Position numbers and translations under genes: made by a program | Shown here: piece by piece, positions 1 through 8,130 of the stretch | Layout: each line of letters opens with the position of its first letter | Numbering within the stretch: position 1 is the first letter of the stretch | Notes under the pieces: generated by a model | What the model was told of the DNA's origin: nothing | Database searches by the model: none | What the model saw: the letters and a program-made list of their open reading frames with translations, nothing else | Assembly: GCA_021792075.1 (NCBI GenBank) | Contig: JAJYVK010000009.1 | Location: 1 to 14,482, forward strand | DNA: 14,482 nt | Source of the DNA: Actinomycetes bacterium | GTDB lineage: Bacteria; Actinomycetota; Acidimicrobiia; Acidimicrobiales; Acidimicrobiaceae | Direction of reading: 5' to 3'

Positions 1-301
1 GTGACTTCGCCGCCGCCCTGTAGCCAACACCGACGATCTCCAGTTCCTTGTTGAACCCATCCGTCACGCCTACGACCATGTTCGAAACGAGTGTCCTACA
101 CAGGCCGTGCAACGCACGGTTGCGCCTCTCATCGTTAGGACGCTCAACCACAATGGTTTCACCATCCCTTTTGATCAAGATCTCAGAAGGGAAGGTTCGC
201 TCGAGCGAACCCTTTGGCCCCTGCACCTTTACGGTGCTACCCGAGATCTCGACGTTAACCCCTGCAGGAACCTGAACCGGAACTTTTCCAATACGAGACA
301 T
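1..301 (-). CDS. rplF: 50S ribosomal protein L6, N-terminal 100 residues (cut by left edge)
   Basis: L6 binds 23S rRNA domain VI near the factor-binding (sarcin-ricin) region of the large subunit. Translating the minus strand from the ATG at 301-299 gives an open frame to the window edge, beginning [19 protein letters not shown], the standard L6 opening. Further on are the family segments [20 protein letters not shown] and [16 protein letters not shown], the end of the first L6 repeat and the start of the second. Full-length L6 is about 180 residues, so roughly 80 residues lie beyond the edge. A good ribosome binding site (AAAGGAAAG) sits just upstream in the 26-nt gap after rpsH. It is the last gene seen of the spc group; rplR and rpsE would normally follow. 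Identity is certain; the C-terminus is not visible. Confidence 0.96.
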   Translation of the reverse strand, partial: MSRIGKVPVQVPAGVNVEISGSTVKVQGPKGSLERTFPSEILIKRDGETIVVERPNDERRNRALHGLCRTLVSNMVVGVTDGFNKELEIVGVGYRAAAKS

Positions 302-327
302 AAGTCTTTCCTTTGTCCTAGAACCCG

Positions 328-732
328 CTACCAGACATAGCAGAGGATCTCGCCGCCGATTCTGTTTCGGCGTGCCTCTGAATCAGTCATCAAACCCTTC
401 GAAGTGGAGAGCACCGCTACTCCCATCCCGCCGAGCACGCGGGGAATCGAATCCGCCCGAGAGTAGACGCGCAAACCGGGCTTCGACACCCGCTGGATGC
501 CTGAGATCGTCCTCGCTCGGTCCTTCGAGTACTTCATCTCGATCTGCAGAACCCTGCCAGGCTTGCCGGGTGTGTCAACCACCTTGTAACCGGAGATGAA
601 CCCCTCGCGGGCAAGAATCGCCGCGAGAGCCTCCCTAAGATTCGAGCCGGGCATACGGATGGTATCGTGCATCGCCACGTTCCCGTTCCGAATACGGGTC
701 AGCATGTCGGCTATTGGATCGGTCATTGTCAT
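328..732 (-). CDS. rpsH: 30S ribosomal protein S8
   Basis: S8 is a primary 16S rRNA-binding protein of the small-subunit platform; in E. coli it also represses the spc operon. The 134-residue product has the family's usual length, opens [16 protein letters not shown] and closes with the signature [19 protein letters not shown]. Two in-frame ATG codons are possible (732 and 726). The one at 732 is preferred because the strong GGAGGAGG site lies 8 nt before it, against 14 nt for the second. The gene follows rpsN by 15 nt. No S8-type translational operator can be claimed here: the rplX/rplE junction that carries it in E. coli is a 1-nt overlap with no free spacer. Confidence 0.98.
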   Translation of the reverse strand: MTMTDPIADMLTRIRNGNVAMHDTIRMPGSNLREALAAILAREGFISGYKVVDTPGKPGRVLQIEMKYSKDRARTISGIQRVSKPGLRVYSRADSIPRVLGGMGVAVLSTSKGLMTDSEARRNRIGGEILCYVW

Positions 733-747
733 GCTTATACCCTCCTC

Positions 748-933
748 CTACCAGCTCGACTTGGTAACGCCAGGGATCTCACCCTGGTGCACCATCTCTC
801 TGAGACAGATCCTGCAAAGACCAAACTTGCGGAATACCGAATGGGGACGACCACAACGCCTACATCTGGTGTAGGCACGTACCTTGAACTTAGGCTTCGC
901 TTGCTGCTTTTCAATCAATGCCTTCTTGGCCAT
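748..933 (-). CDS. rpsN: 30S ribosomal protein S14, zinc-binding short form
   Basis: S14 binds the 16S rRNA 3' major domain in the small-subunit head, next to S3, S10 and S19. At 61 residues it is the short form (often called type Z), unlike the roughly 100-residue zinc-free form. Two CxxC pairs are visible, C24/C27 (RCRRCGRP) and C40/C43 (LCRICLRE), which in this family hold one zinc ion. The end [11 protein letters not shown] is typical. It starts 10 nt after the rplE stop, behind a GGGAG site. Actinobacteria often carry a second, zinc-independent S14 at a zinc-starvation locus; nothing of that kind is in this window. Confidence 0.98.
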   Translation of the reverse strand: MAKKALIEKQQAKPKFKVRAYTRCRRCGRPHSVFRKFGLCRICLREMVHQGEIPGVTKSSW

Positions 934-943
934 GTTGCTCCCG

Positions 944-1510
944 CTACCCTTCCCGCTTGAATGGGAAATTGAATGCGCTCAGAAGAGCGCGACCTGCGTC
1001 GTCCGTCTCTGCTGAGGTCACGATTGTTATATCCATACCCCGGACTGCGTCTACCTTGTCGTAGTCGATCTCGGCAAAGATCAGCTGCTCTGTGACTCCA
1101 AAGGTGTAGTTCCCCTTGCCATCAAATGAGCTGCGGCTAAGACCTCTGAAGTCCCTGATCCTAGGTATCGAAATGCTCACCAGCCGATCGAAGAACTCCC
1201 ACATCCGATCGCCTCGAAGTGTCACCTTCGCGCCGATAGCGTTGCCCGCTCGCAGCTTGAAACCTGCAACTGACTTGCGTGCACGAGTCACGACCGGCTT
1301 CTGACCTGTCACTATCCCGAGATCCCTGAGCGCTCCCTCGAGCTGGGAAGCCTGCTGAAGCGCACGACCGACACCGATATTGAGAACAATCTTCTCGAAC
1401 CTGGGAACCTGCATTATGTTCGAATACCCTAAAGTCTCTTTGAGCTGGCCACGAATCTCGTCGTCATATCTAGCCTTCAAGCGAGGCTTCTCAATGGTCT
1501 GCTGCGCCAT
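944..1510 (-). CDS. rplE: 50S ribosomal protein L5
   Basis: L5 binds 5S rRNA and the central protuberance of the large subunit, and contacts the P-site tRNA elbow and S13 across the subunit bridge. The 188-residue product is close to the usual 180-190. Diagnostic segments include [16 protein letters not shown] near residue 34, [20 protein letters not shown] in the middle, [20 protein letters not shown], and the C-terminal [20 protein letters not shown]. The ATG overlaps the rplX stop by one base (TAATG), and the GGAGG for this start lies 9 nt upstream inside the last rplX codons, so the two genes look translationally coupled. Confidence 0.98.
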   Translation of the reverse strand: MAQQTIEKPRLKARYDDEIRGQLKETLGYSNIMQVPRFEKIVLNIGVGRALQQASQLEGALRDLGIVTGQKPVVTRARKSVAGFKLRAGNAIGAKVTLRGDRMWEFFDRLVSISIPRIRDFRGLSRSSFDGKGNYTFGVTEQLIFAEIDYDKVDAVRGMDITIVTSAETDDAGRALLSAFNFPFKREG

Positions 1511-1815
1511 TACAGGTCACCTCCGCACTTGCGGCAAACACGATTCTTGACACCTGACGCTTCGATCTTGTAGCCAATGCGCGTGACGCCGCACTTCGAG
1601 CAGACCATAGCCACGTTCGAAGCCTCGATAGGCATGAGCTTGTCCAGGATCCCGCCGGTCTGCATAGCCTTGGTAGGGCGCTGATGCTTGCGAACCGAGT
1701 TGACCCCTTCAACGATAACCTTGTCTTCCTTGGGCAAGACCGTGATGATCTCGCCAACCTTGCCGACATCCTTGCCGGAAAGAACCTGCACCTTGTCACC
1801 CTTACGTAGACGCAA
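1510..1815 (-). CDS. rplX: 50S ribosomal protein L24, four-cysteine form, TTG start
   Basis: L24 is an assembly-initiating protein that binds the 5' domain of 23S rRNA near the exit tunnel. The 101-residue product begins [20 protein letters not shown], the KOW-type RNA-binding motif of the family. The C-terminus has a four-cysteine knuckle, C72/C75 (VCSKCG) and C94/C97 (VCRKCG), likely a zinc site that E. coli L24 lacks. The start is TTG at 1815-1813, directly after the rplN TAG stop. It is supported by GGAGGTGATC upstream, complementary to the 16S 3' end, and by alignment of the first residues with the family. No ATG or GTG fits the N-terminus. Its stop overlaps the rplE start. Confidence 0.97.
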   Translation of the reverse strand: MRLRKGDKVQVLSGKDVGKVGEIITVLPKEDKVIVEGVNSVRKHQRPTKAMQTGGILDKLMPIEASNVAMVCSKCGVTRIGYKIEASGVKNRVCRKCGGDL

Positions 1816-2184
1816 CTAGATCACCTCCGGCGCAAGAGAAATGATTCTCATGAACTGCTTGTCGCGAAGCTCGCGGCCGACGGGGCCGAAAATACGGGTC
1901 CCCCTTGGCTGCTTCTGGTCGTTGATCAGCACAGCAGCATTCTCGTCGAAGCGGATATACGATCCGTCACCCCTGCGGCGCTCCTTGGCGGTACGCACCA
2001 CAACGCACTTGACGACATCGCCCTTTTTGACGGCTGCACCTGGTATGGCATCCTTGACTGTTCCAACGATGATGTCGCCGATCGAGGCGTAACGCCTCCG
2101 TGAGCCTCCAAGCACCTTGATGCAGAGGACTTCGCGGGCGCCGGAGTTGTCGGCAACCTTTAGTCTTGTTTCTTGCTGGATCAC
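1816..2184 (-). CDS. rplN: 50S ribosomal protein L14, GTG start
   Basis: L14 lies at the subunit interface, contacting L19 and 16S rRNA (bridges B5/B8), and is where the silencing factor RsfS docks in bacteria. The 122 residues match the family's near-invariant length, opening [18 protein letters not shown]. They also include [16 protein letters not shown] and [14 protein letters not shown], and end IISLAPEVI. The start is GTG, sharing a GTGA overlap of 4 nt with the rpsQ TGA stop, with GGAG 9 nt upstream. The last codons (PEV) carry the ribosome binding site for rplX. Confidence 0.98.
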   Translation of the reverse strand: MIQQETRLKVADNSGAREVLCIKVLGGSRRRYASIGDIIVGTVKDAIPGAAVKKGDVVKCVVVRTAKERRRGDGSYIRFDENAAVLINDQKQPRGTRIFGPVGRELRDKQFMRIISLAPEVI

Positions 2185-2468
2185 CTTGCACGCTCCACGA
2201 TTTCCACGAGCCTCCAGCGCTTCAACTTCGACAACGGTCGGGTCTCTGCGACACGAACCCTGTCTCCGACGCCAGCCTCGTTGTTGGCGTCGTGAGCATA
2301 AAGCTTCTTGGTGCGCTGGACTGTCTTCTTGTAGCGGGGGTGGCGGACCCGCTCCGTGATCGCCACGATCAATGTTTTGTCCATCGAATTAGAGAGGACC
2401 ATGCCCTCCCTAAGCTTGCGGCTATTCCGCCGAGCCGAGGCCTCCGCTATATTCTCAGATTCGCTCAT
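2181..2468 (-). CDS. rpsQ: 30S ribosomal protein S17
   Basis: S17 is an early-binding 16S rRNA 5'-domain protein with an OB fold. The product is 95 residues, against 84 in E. coli. The extra length is an N-terminal extension of about 15 residues, polar and charged ([18 protein letters not shown]). It is followed by the standard [19 protein letters not shown] core and the signature [20 protein letters not shown]. The ATG overlaps the rpmC stop by one base (TAATG), with GAGAGG just before. A later start inside the extension is possible but no better ribosome binding site is seen. Confidence 0.97.
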   Translation of the reverse strand: MSESENIAEASARRNSRKLREGMVLSNSMDKTLIVAITERVRHPRYKKTVQRTKKLYAHDANNEAGVGDRVRVAETRPLSKLKRWRLVEIVERAR

Positions 2469-2683
2469 TACCTCTCACCACCTGCCCCGATTCCCAGCTC
2501 CTTCTCTCTAAGGAGCGTCAAAATTCTTGCAATTTCACGCCTGAGAGTGCCAATTCTGGCCACGTCAGAGAGCTGGGCGGTAGCTACCTGGAAGCGCAGG
2601 TTGAAAAGCTCAGACCTAGCTTCGGTCAGCTTGTTGCGCAATTCGTCTGCATCCATGGCCCTAAGTTCTGCGGCTCTAGTCAT
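2468..2683 (-). CDS. rpmC: 50S ribosomal protein L29
   Basis: L29 is a small helical-hairpin protein at the polypeptide exit tunnel, next to L23, and is part of the docking site for trigger factor and SRP. The product (71 residues from this start) reads [19 protein letters not shown], then the family core [20 protein letters not shown], and ends in a Gly-rich tail. Two starts are possible: this ATG, which overlaps the rplP stop as TGATG, or a GTG one codon earlier at 2686. The GGAGG lies 9 nt and 6 nt before them, so the choice is open and changes only one residue. Confidence 0.96.
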   Translation of the reverse strand: MTRAAELRAMDADELRNKLTEARSELFNLRFQVATAQLSDVARIGTLRREIARILTLLREKELGIGAGGER

Positions 2684-3117
2684 CACTTCTCACCTCCAAC
2701 CACATTCGCGTACTCCTTCACAATGAAGCGTGCCTTGATCGGCAGCTTCTGAATTGCCCTCTCCATGGCCGCCCTGGCTAGCTCCTCCGGAACTCCATCC
2801 AATTCGAACAGGATCCGTCCGGGCTTGACGACTGCGACCCAGAACTCCGGGTTGCCCTTTCCAGAACCCATCCTCGTCTCCGCCGGCTTCTGAGTCACCG
2901 GCTTGTCCGGAAACACGCGGATCCATACCTTCCCACCTCGGCGCACATGACGGGTCATAGCGATACGAGCCGCCTCGATCTGGCGGGCTGTAAGCCAGCA
3001 AGCCTCGAGCGCCTGGATGCCGTAACTCCCGAAGTTCAGCTCGGTGCCGCCTTTGGCGAGGCCGCTCCTTCTGCCACGCTGCACCTTTCGATGCTTGACT
3101 TTCCTAGGCATCAACAT
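2683..3117 (-). CDS. rplP: 50S ribosomal protein L16
   Basis: L16 sits near the A-site tRNA elbow and is needed late in large-subunit assembly; it is one target region of orthosomycin antibiotics. The 144 residues have normal length. Diagnostic parts are the basic N-terminus [16 protein letters not shown], the segment [20 protein letters not shown], and the signature [20 protein letters not shown] followed by [14 protein letters not shown]. The first of two nearby ATG codons (MLMPRK) is chosen because GGGAGG lies 10 nt upstream, within the end of rpsC. The gene starts 2 nt after the rpsC stop, and its last codons (GGEK) provide the GGAGG for rpmC. Confidence 0.98.
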   Translation of the reverse strand: MLMPRKVKHRKVQRGRRSGLAKGGTELNFGSYGIQALEACWLTARQIEAARIAMTRHVRRGGKVWIRVFPDKPVTQKPAETRMGSGKGNPEFWVAVVKPGRILFELDGVPEELARAAMERAIQKLPIKARFIVKEYANVVGGEK

Positions 3118-3119
3118 CT

Positions 3120-4064
3120 TCAGTCAACCTCCCGCTTGAAGTGAGGGGCCTCATGATGCGCGTCGCGCGTGCGACGCTCAATGTCTTCCTCCTCGGCAAG
3201 CAATTCCTCGAGTTCGTCATTAACCGGTGCGCTCTTCACGGGTTCAGTCTCTGTGACCTGAGGAACGCTGGCCGTCTCAACTAAAGCGCCCTCTTCTGTA
3301 ACTACCGCAGATGATCCTGGGGCACCTTGCTCAGGGCGTCGCCGCCCGCCTCCTGCGCTGATGACACGTCGTGGCCTGGCCGAGGTCTCGGCAATTGGGA
3401 TCTCTTTGGCGGCAGCCTCACCGGCAGAGACTTTGTAGGGGAGAATATCACCCTTGTAGATCCACACCTTCACCCCGATCCGGCCAAAGGTCGTCCGAGC
3501 TTCTCTGAAGCCGTAATCGATGTCCGCACGGAGAGTGTGAAGAGGCACGCGACCCTCCCGGTACTGCTCCTTGCGGGACATCTCAGCACCACCCAGGCGC
3601 CCTGAGCACTGGACCTTTACGCCAAGGCCTCCAGCCTTCTCCACCGACTGTATTGCCCTCTTCATGGCTCGGCGGAAACTGACACGCCGTGAAAGCTGAT
3701 CCGCGATTCCTTGAGCCACCAAAGCGGCGTCGAGCTCGGGCTGCTTGATCTCCTGAATGTTGAGCTGCACCTTGGGGTTACCGGTGATCTCGACAAGCTT
3801 TGTCCTCAAACGCTCTGCCTCGGCACCTTTTCTTCCGATCACAATTCCTGGACGGGCGGTGTGAATATCAACCTTCAGCCGGTCCCGCGTTCTCTCGACC
3901 TCGATCCGCGACACCGCAGCCGACTCGAGTTCGTTCCGTAGGAAGTTCCTTATATGCCAATCCTGAATGACCGAGTCCTGGTAGGTGCGATCATCAAACC
4001 AGCGCGACTTCCAGTCCGTGGTTACGCCAAGACGGAATCCATAGGGATTTACCTTCTGACCCAT
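3120..4064 (-). CDS. rpsC: 30S ribosomal protein S3 with long acidic C-terminal tail
   Basis: S3 forms part of the mRNA entry channel in the small-subunit head and helps unwind mRNA. The N-terminal part ([14 protein letters not shown]), a type 2 KH domain with its GxxG loop (GRKG, residues 77-80), and the C-terminal S3 domain ending around [14 protein letters not shown] (residue 209) are all present. E. coli S3 is 233 residues; this one is 314. Residues from about 211 form a low-complexity extension, first basic (RRRP near 241), then acidic ([16 protein letters not shown], residues 283-298), then His-containing ([10 protein letters not shown]). Extended S3 tails occur in Actinobacteria; the role of this one is unknown. 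It follows rplV by 2 nt. Confidence 0.98.
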   Translation of the reverse strand: MGQKVNPYGFRLGVTTDWKSRWFDDRTYQDSVIQDWHIRNFLRNELESAAVSRIEVERTRDRLKVDIHTARPGIVIGRKGAEAERLRTKLVEITGNPKVQLNIQEIKQPELDAALVAQGIADQLSRRVSFRRAMKRAIQSVEKAGGLGVKVQCSGRLGGAEMSRKEQYREGRVPLHTLRADIDYGFREARTTFGRIGVKVWIYKGDILPYKVSAGEAAAKEIPIAETSARPRRVISAGGGRRRPEQGAPGSSAVVTEEGALVETASVPQVTETEPVKSAPVNDELEELLAEEEDIERRTRDAHHEAPHFKREVD

Positions 4065-4066
4065 CT

Positions 4067-4747
4067 CTACTTCTCCTCTTCCTCGGACTCAGCCGATTCA
4101 GCGGCCTGATCTACGACCTCTGAGGCCTCTGCCACCTCTTCTCCTGCTGGCTCCTCAGCTTGAACCTGGACCAACTCTTCTTCGACAACTGGAGCTTCAG
4201 CTTGAGTCGGCGTCTCTGTAACGCTGGACGTCTGGCCTGCACCTGCAATTTCGCTCGTCTCCGCTGGCTTGTTCTCCTCAGAGGCCTTTCTCGCAGCTGC
4301 GCTTCCACGCGTACGGGCCACACGTCGCGCACGACGGTTCGCCTCCTCGGCATCCCTCTTCGAGCGGACAACCTTGAGCTGGTCCTCCTCCATTCGTGCG
4401 ACTATCACAGTCACGTGCGCCGTCCTCTTGCGCAGCGCCCCCGCACGGCCTCTGGCTCGAGCACGGAACCGCTTCATCGTCGGACCCTCGTCTGCATAAC
4501 AAGACGCGACGTAGAGCTCGTCCGCCGAAATGTGGTCGTTGTTAACAGCGTTTGCGATTGCCGAGTCCAAGAGCTTTCCGATCACGCCTGCCACGTCACG
4601 CTCAAGCCCTGAAAGAATCTCCTTCGCCGTCTTGATGTCTCTACCGCGAATGAGGTTCAAAACCTCGCGAAATTTGTAGGCGGAAGCCCGATATGAGCTG
4701 AGAACAGCGCGGGTGCCGGGCTTCTCGTTGGTCTTTACCGCGGTCAT
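4067..4747 (-). CDS. rplV: 50S ribosomal protein L22 with about 100-residue C-terminal extension
   Basis: L22 lines the polypeptide exit tunnel; its beta-hairpin forms the constriction with L4 and is a macrolide-resistance hotspot. Residues 12-118 are the canonical protein ([20 protein letters not shown]; then [20 protein letters not shown] at 91-110, the hairpin loop; HVTVIVA). Typical L22 is about 110-120 residues; this one is 226. The extension has a basic part ([20 protein letters not shown], 128-147) and then an Ala/Glu-rich acidic part to the end (SESEEEEK style). The ATG overlaps the rpsS stop by one base (TAATG), and the GGGAGG lies in the last rpsS codons. The Glu codons at the 3' end contain the GAGGAG used by rpsC. 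Confidence 0.97.
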   Translation of the reverse strand: MTAVKTNEKPGTRAVLSSYRASAYKFREVLNLIRGRDIKTAKEILSGLERDVAGVIGKLLDSAIANAVNNDHISADELYVASCYADEGPTMKRFRARARGRAGALRKRTAHVTVIVARMEEDQLKVVRSKRDAEEANRRARRVARTRGSAAARKASEENKPAETSEIAGAGQTSSVTETPTQAEAPVVEEELVQVQAEEPAGEEVAEASEVVDQAAESAESEEEEK

Positions 4748-5025
4748 TATCGCCTCCCTGCCCTTTCTTGGCCGGCGTGATAACGGAATGTGCGCGTTGG
4801 TGCGAACTCACCGAGCTTGTGACCAACCATGGACTCTGTGACGTAGACCGGGACATGCTTGCGCCCGTCGTGTACCGCAAGTGTGTGGCCGACCATATCA
4901 GGAATGATCGTGGAACGCCTGGACCAGGTCTTGATGACCCTCTTCTCATTGGAGGCATTCATGGCATCCACCTTCTTGAGAAGGTGGTCGTCTACGAAAG
5001 GACCTTTTTTCAAACTACGAGGCAT
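4747..5025 (-). CDS. rpsS: 30S ribosomal protein S19
   Basis: S19 is in the small-subunit head with S13 and contacts the large subunit through bridge B1a. The 92-residue product opens [19 protein letters not shown]. It carries the family signature around [20 protein letters not shown] and [16 protein letters not shown], and has a short basic end. It begins 12 nt after the rplB stop, behind an AGGAAG site. Length and both ends are normal. Its last codons (AGRR) contain the GGGAGG for rplV. Confidence 0.98.
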   Translation of the reverse strand: MPRSLKKGPFVDDHLLKKVDAMNASNEKRVIKTWSRRSTIIPDMVGHTLAVHDGRKHVPVYVTESMVGHKLGEFAPTRTFRYHAGQERAGRR

Positions 5026-5037
5026 GGCAACTACTTC

Positions 5038-5874
5038 CTATCGCCTGGCGCCGCGGCCGCGACGCCTTCTGATGATCAACTTGTCCGAATCTTTCACCAA
5101 AGCTCTTGTACGGCCCTCTGGCTGACCCCAAGGAGAGACTGGATGACGGCCGCCGGACGTCTTGCCTTCACCACCACCCAGCGGGTGGTCAACCGGGTTC
5201 ATAGCAACACCACGAGTCTGGGGGCGCACGCCTTTCCACCTGTTCCGCCCGGCCTTTCCAACCGAGATCAGCTCGTGCTCAGCGTTCCCGACCTCTCCGA
5301 CAGTGGCTCTGCACTCGATGGGAACTTTGCGCATCTCCGTAGATGGAAGCCTGAGCGTCGCATAATCGCCCTCTTTGGCAACCAGCTGTATGCTCATTCC
5401 CGCACCGCGGGCTAGCTTGCCACCTTGTCCGGGACGAAGCTCGACGTTGTGCACAACCGTGCCAACCGGAATGTTGCGCAATGGCAGAGCGCAGCCCACC
5501 TTGATATCAGCGTCAACTCCGCTCTGGACTACGTCCCCGACATTCAGCTTGGCCGGAGCCAAAATATAGCGCTTCTCGCCGTCGAAGTAGTGGAGCAGCA
5601 CGATCCTTGCATTGCGGTTGGGATCGTATTCGATCGCCGCAACCCTTGCCGGCACCCCGTCCTTGTTCCGTTTGAAATCGACCAGCCGATATTGGCGCTT
5701 GTGTCCGCCACCACGGTGCCTTGAAGTCTTTCTGCCGTAGCTATTGCGGCCGCCTGAACGCTGTTGCGGCGCAAGAAGCGAACGCTCCGGGGTGCTCTTG
5801 GTTATCTCCGCAAAATCGGAGACCGTCTGGAATCTGCGCCCCGCGCTGGTTGGCTTTCTTTTTCTAATTGCCAT
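5038..5874 (-). CDS. rplB: 50S ribosomal protein L2
   Basis: L2 is a primary 23S rRNA-binding protein close to the peptidyl transferase centre and needed for subunit association (bridge B7b). The 278 residues match the usual 270-280. The N-terminal RNA-binding domain ([20 protein letters not shown], then [20 protein letters not shown]) is followed by the SH3-like domain ([20 protein letters not shown]). The highly conserved loop near the catalytic centre, [17 protein letters not shown] (His at about 230), is intact. The C-terminus is Arg-rich ([12 protein letters not shown]). The ATG follows the rplW stop by 14 nt, with a modest AAAGAG-like ribosome binding site. Confidence 0.98.
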   Translation of the reverse strand: MAIRKRKPTSAGRRFQTVSDFAEITKSTPERSLLAPQQRSGGRNSYGRKTSRHRGGGHKRQYRLVDFKRNKDGVPARVAAIEYDPNRNARIVLLHYFDGEKRYILAPAKLNVGDVVQSGVDADIKVGCALPLRNIPVGTVVHNVELRPGQGGKLARGAGMSIQLVAKEGDYATLRLPSTEMRKVPIECRATVGEVGNAEHELISVGKAGRNRWKGVRPQTRGVAMNPVDHPLGGGEGKTSGGRHPVSPWGQPEGRTRALVKDSDKLIIRRRRGRGARR

Positions 5875-5888
5875 TATTCACTCTTTGC

Positions 5889-6179
5889 TTACTTCTCGAA
5901 CAGATCGATACGATCGTTCTCGGCCAGCTTTACAATCGCCCTTTTGGTATCGGGCTTTGAGGAGTACGCGCCGCTCCGGCGATTCTTCTTCCTCTTACCT
6001 TTGCGGTTCAAGGTGTTGACATCTAGCACCTTCACGCCAAAGATCTGCTCCACAGCCTTGCGAATCTCAATCTTGTTGGCATGAGGAGCGACGACGAAGG
6101 TGTAGAAATTCTCGTCCAAAAGCCTGTATGACTTCTCTGACACGACCGGCTTGAGAATTATTGAGCGTGGATCGTCCAT
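5889..6179 (-). CDS. rplW: 50S ribosomal protein L23
   Basis: L23 surrounds the exit tunnel and is the main docking site for trigger factor and SRP on the ribosome. The 96 residues have family length: MDDPRSIILKPVVSEKSYRL, then NKIEIRKAVEQIFGVKVLDV, and the basic loop NRKGKRKKNRRSG that enters rRNA. The start ATG directly follows the rplD TAG stop with no gap. GGGGAGGAG in the last rplD codons serves as its ribosome binding site, so it is very probably coupled to rplD translation. Confidence 0.98.
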   Translation of the reverse strand: MDDPRSIILKPVVSEKSYRLLDENFYTFVVAPHANKIEIRKAVEQIFGVKVLDVNTLNRKGKRKKNRRSGAYSSKPDTKRAIVKLAENDRIDLFEK

Positions 6180-6896
6180 CTACTCCTCCCCTTCTTCGGA
6201 TTCGGATGCATCGAATGCAACGTCTACGACTGCGCCCTCCGCGCCGTAATCAGGGCCACCACCAGGCAGCACAAAATCGGTAAAAACCACAACGTCGCTC
6301 TTGAGGATGTCATATGGGTTTAGCTCATCCACGTCTATGAGCTGAACCTCGGGGATGTTTGCGAAGCTTCTGACGGTGTTGTAGTCATAAGGATCGACGA
6401 CAATGAGGATCCTGCCTGTGAGGTCTAGCGCCTTCAAGGCTGCCACAGCATCTTTGGTCTTGATCGTGGGAAAACTCCAAGCGTCTACGAGCGCGACGGC
6501 ACCAGACTGCGCCCTATCGGACAGCGCCTGAAGAAGGGCGAGGCGGATCATCTTCTTCGGGGTCCTCTGGCTGTAGCTCCTCGGCTTTGGGCCAAGAGCA
6601 ACTCCGCCTCCGGTCCAGTGGGGCGCCCGGGTAGAACCCTGGCGGGCACGACCTGTGCCCTTCTGGCGAAACGGCTTGGCCCCGCCTCCGCGAACCTGTG
6701 CGCGGGTCTTGGTGCTCTGAGTTCCTGCGCGCGCTGCAGCCAGCTGAGCCGTAATTACCTGATGCAAAAGCGAAATGTTCGGCTGATGGCCAAAGATCGC
6801 CGGATCGAGGTCGACAGTACCCAGCTCCTCACCTTTTTGATTTCTCTTCGTCACTGAGACCTTGACAAGCTGCCTCTCCGTCTGAGCAATCGCCAT
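6180..6896 (-). CDS. rplD: 50S ribosomal protein L4 with acidic C-terminal tail
   Basis: L4 forms the tunnel constriction with L22, and in gamma-proteobacteria also represses the S10 operon through its leader. The product is 238 residues (E. coli 201). The tunnel-loop region is canonical: [20 protein letters not shown] (64-83), [20 protein letters not shown] and [12 protein letters not shown], with the globular part [12 protein letters not shown], and [20 protein letters not shown] near 180-199. After about residue 211 comes an added tail of about 28 residues ([10 protein letters not shown]... ending SESEEGEE), strongly acidic. It starts 2 nt after rplC. The last Glu/Gly codons also act as the ribosome binding site of rplW. 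Confidence 0.98.
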   Translation of the reverse strand: MAIAQTERQLVKVSVTKRNQKGEELGTVDLDPAIFGHQPNISLLHQVITAQLAAARAGTQSTKTRAQVRGGGAKPFRQKGTGRARQGSTRAPHWTGGGVALGPKPRSYSQRTPKKMIRLALLQALSDRAQSGAVALVDAWSFPTIKTKDAVAALKALDLTGRILIVVDPYDYNTVRSFANIPEVQLIDVDELNPYDILKSDVVVFTDFVLPGGGPDYGAEGAVVDVAFDASESEEGEE

Positions 6897-6898
6897 CG

Positions 6899-7540
6899 CT
6901 ACTTGCCGCCTTTCACTGCATCGCGGATGATCACCGTTCCGCCCTTAGGTCCCGGCACCGCGCCCTTTAGAAGAACGAGCTGCTTCTCCGGATCAGACTT
7001 TATGACCTCGAGGTTCAGCGTGGTGACCTTCTCCGAACCATGCTGGCCCGCCATGCGGGTCCCCTTGAAGACTCGTGCCGGAGTGGCGCAGGCTCCGATC
7101 GAACCCGGTGCGCGGTGGTGCTTGTGGTTTCCATGGGCTCCGCCCTGACCCTTGAAGTTGTGGCGCTTCATTGCCCCAGAAAATCCATGGCCTTTGGAGA
7201 TGGCGGTCACATCGACTCGCTCACCTTCGACAAGAAGATCTGCAGTGAGCTCGGTGCCCACACCGAATCCATTGGTATCCTCCACACGCAGCTCTACAAG
7301 CTTCTTACCTGGCTCGACACCCGCTGAACGGTAATGACCTGCCAAGGGCTTTGTAAGCTTCGACTCCTTCTGGAAGCCGAAAGTCACCTGCAAAGCCGAA
7401 TAGCCGTCTGTGTCAGGCGTCTTCGCCTGAACTACTCGTACCGGGGCGATCTTAATAACAGTCACAGCGACTGCACGATTCTGGTCGTCCCAGATCTGAG
7501 TCATGCCGACCTTCTCGCCGACGATCGCCTTTGTTGCCAT
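6899..7540 (-). CDS. rplC: 50S ribosomal protein L3
   Basis: L3 is an early-assembly protein whose long loop reaches toward the peptidyl transferase centre. The 213 residues have normal length. The opening TKAIVGEKVGMTQIWDDQNR and the long extension segment FSGAMKRHNFKGQGGAHGNH, followed by KHHRAPGSIGACATPARVFK and GTRMAGQHGSEKVTTLNLEV, are diagnostic. The Gln in MAGQHG matches the residue methylated by PrmB in E. coli. The ATG at 7540 has AAGGA about 9 nt upstream. Unlike in most genomes, it does not sit right after rpsJ but follows a 207-nt structured spacer. Confidence 0.98.
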   Translation of the reverse strand: MATKAIVGEKVGMTQIWDDQNRAVAVTVIKIAPVRVVQAKTPDTDGYSALQVTFGFQKESKLTKPLAGHYRSAGVEPGKKLVELRVEDTNGFGVGTELTADLLVEGERVDVTAISKGHGFSGAMKRHNFKGQGGAHGNHKHHRAPGSIGACATPARVFKGTRMAGQHGSEKVTTLNLEVIKSDPEKQLVLLKGAVPGPKGGTVIIRDAVKGGK

Positions 7541-7592
7541 CGCTAAAAATCCTTCGTCTCTTGATGAATCAGAGTGACAATCACACGCAAAC

Positions 7593-7618
7593 GCTCCGTT
7601 GGCGATGCCAAACGGAGC
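7593..7618 (-). promoter_or_regulatory. RNA hairpin in the rpsJ-rplC spacer, near rplC
   Basis: On the minus strand the arms GCTCCGTT(T)GGC and GCCAACGGAGC pair over 11 bp with one bulged T and a 3-nt loop (ATC). It lies about 52 nt before the rplC start. No clean T-run follows (GTTTGCGTGTG), so an intrinsic terminator is unlikely. It may be an attenuation, protein-binding or RNA-processing element; this is inferred from position only. Confidence 0.5.
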
Positions 7619-7639
7619 ACTTGATCTGTTTTGCCAAGC

Positions 7640-7662
7640 GGTACCCGACCTAGGGGCCTACC
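7640..7662 (-). promoter_or_regulatory. Second RNA hairpin in the rpsJ-rplC spacer
   Basis: On the minus strand GGTA and CCC pair with GGG and TACC around a 7-nt loop, with a 2-nt GG bulge on the 5' side, giving a 7-bp bulged stem. It is 21 nt upstream of the stronger hairpin at 7593-7618, so the spacer could fold as two stacked elements. Weaker than its neighbour and possibly chance. Confidence 0.3.
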
Positions 7663-7692
7663 TGGACGTCATACTCAACGGAAGCTCAGAAA

Positions 7693-7698
7693 AGTATA
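7693..7698 (-). promoter_or_regulatory. Candidate -10 box in the rpsJ-rplC spacer
   Basis: Minus-strand TATACT (5 of 6 to the sigma-70-type -10) lies in a locally AT-rich part of the spacer, about 150 nt before rplC. No convincing -35 hexamer is found 16-18 nt upstream, so this is a weak call. Confidence 0.2.
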
Positions 7699-7747
7699 GA
7701 CGGACTACTTGTATTAACCGCCCAGAAGCTACGAGCCTCCGAAATGA

Positions 7748-8074
7748 TTAAGCAGTTTGTATCTTGATCTCGATATCTACGCCAGCGGGCAGATCCAGCC
7801 TCTGCAAGGAATCCACAGTCTTGGGGGTATGGTCGACAATGTCGAGCAATCTCTTGTGAACCCGCATCTCGAAGTGCTCCCGCGAGTCCTTGTACTTGTG
7901 AGGCGAACGGATCACCGTGTAACGGTGCAACTCGGTTGGCAGAGGGACTGGCCCTTTCACCTTTGCGGAAGTGCGAAGGACCGTCTCAACGATCTTCTTC
8001 GTGGAGCTGTCGATCAGTTCGTGATCATACGCCTTGAGTCGAATTCTTATTCTCTGTTTGCTGCTGTCAGCCAT
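7748..8074 (-). CDS. rpsJ: 30S ribosomal protein S10
   Basis: S10 is in the small-subunit head and in many bacteria doubles as NusE, the NusB partner in transcription antitermination. The 108 residues carry [20 protein letters not shown], the segment [20 protein letters not shown], and [20 protein letters not shown], all diagnostic, and end in VDIEIKI. The ATG has AAGGA 5 nt upstream. It follows tuf after a 124-nt spacer with a strong hairpin, and it is separated from rplC by 207 nt. It therefore looks like its own transcription segment rather than a tightly coupled leader gene of the S10 group. Confidence 0.98.
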   Translation of the reverse strand: MADSSKQRIRIRLKAYDHELIDSSTKKIVETVLRTSAKVKGPVPLPTELHRYTVIRSPHKYKDSREHFEMRVHKRLLDIVDHTPKTVDSLQRLDLPAGVDIEIKIQTA

Positions 8075-8130
8075 TGCAATCCTTGGTACTAGCTGGATAT
8101 GCCGACTCCACCTCTGAAGCCTGGACAGAA

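Noticed and set aside
4067..4350. Possibility that the L22 tail is a frameshift or fusion with another gene
   Set aside because: The frame is continuous, ends at a stop 2 nt before rpsC, and its low-complexity composition matches known tail extensions, not a second domain.
4768..5415. 215-residue plus-strand open frame across rpsS and rplB
   Set aside because: Antisense shadow of two conserved ribosomal protein genes.
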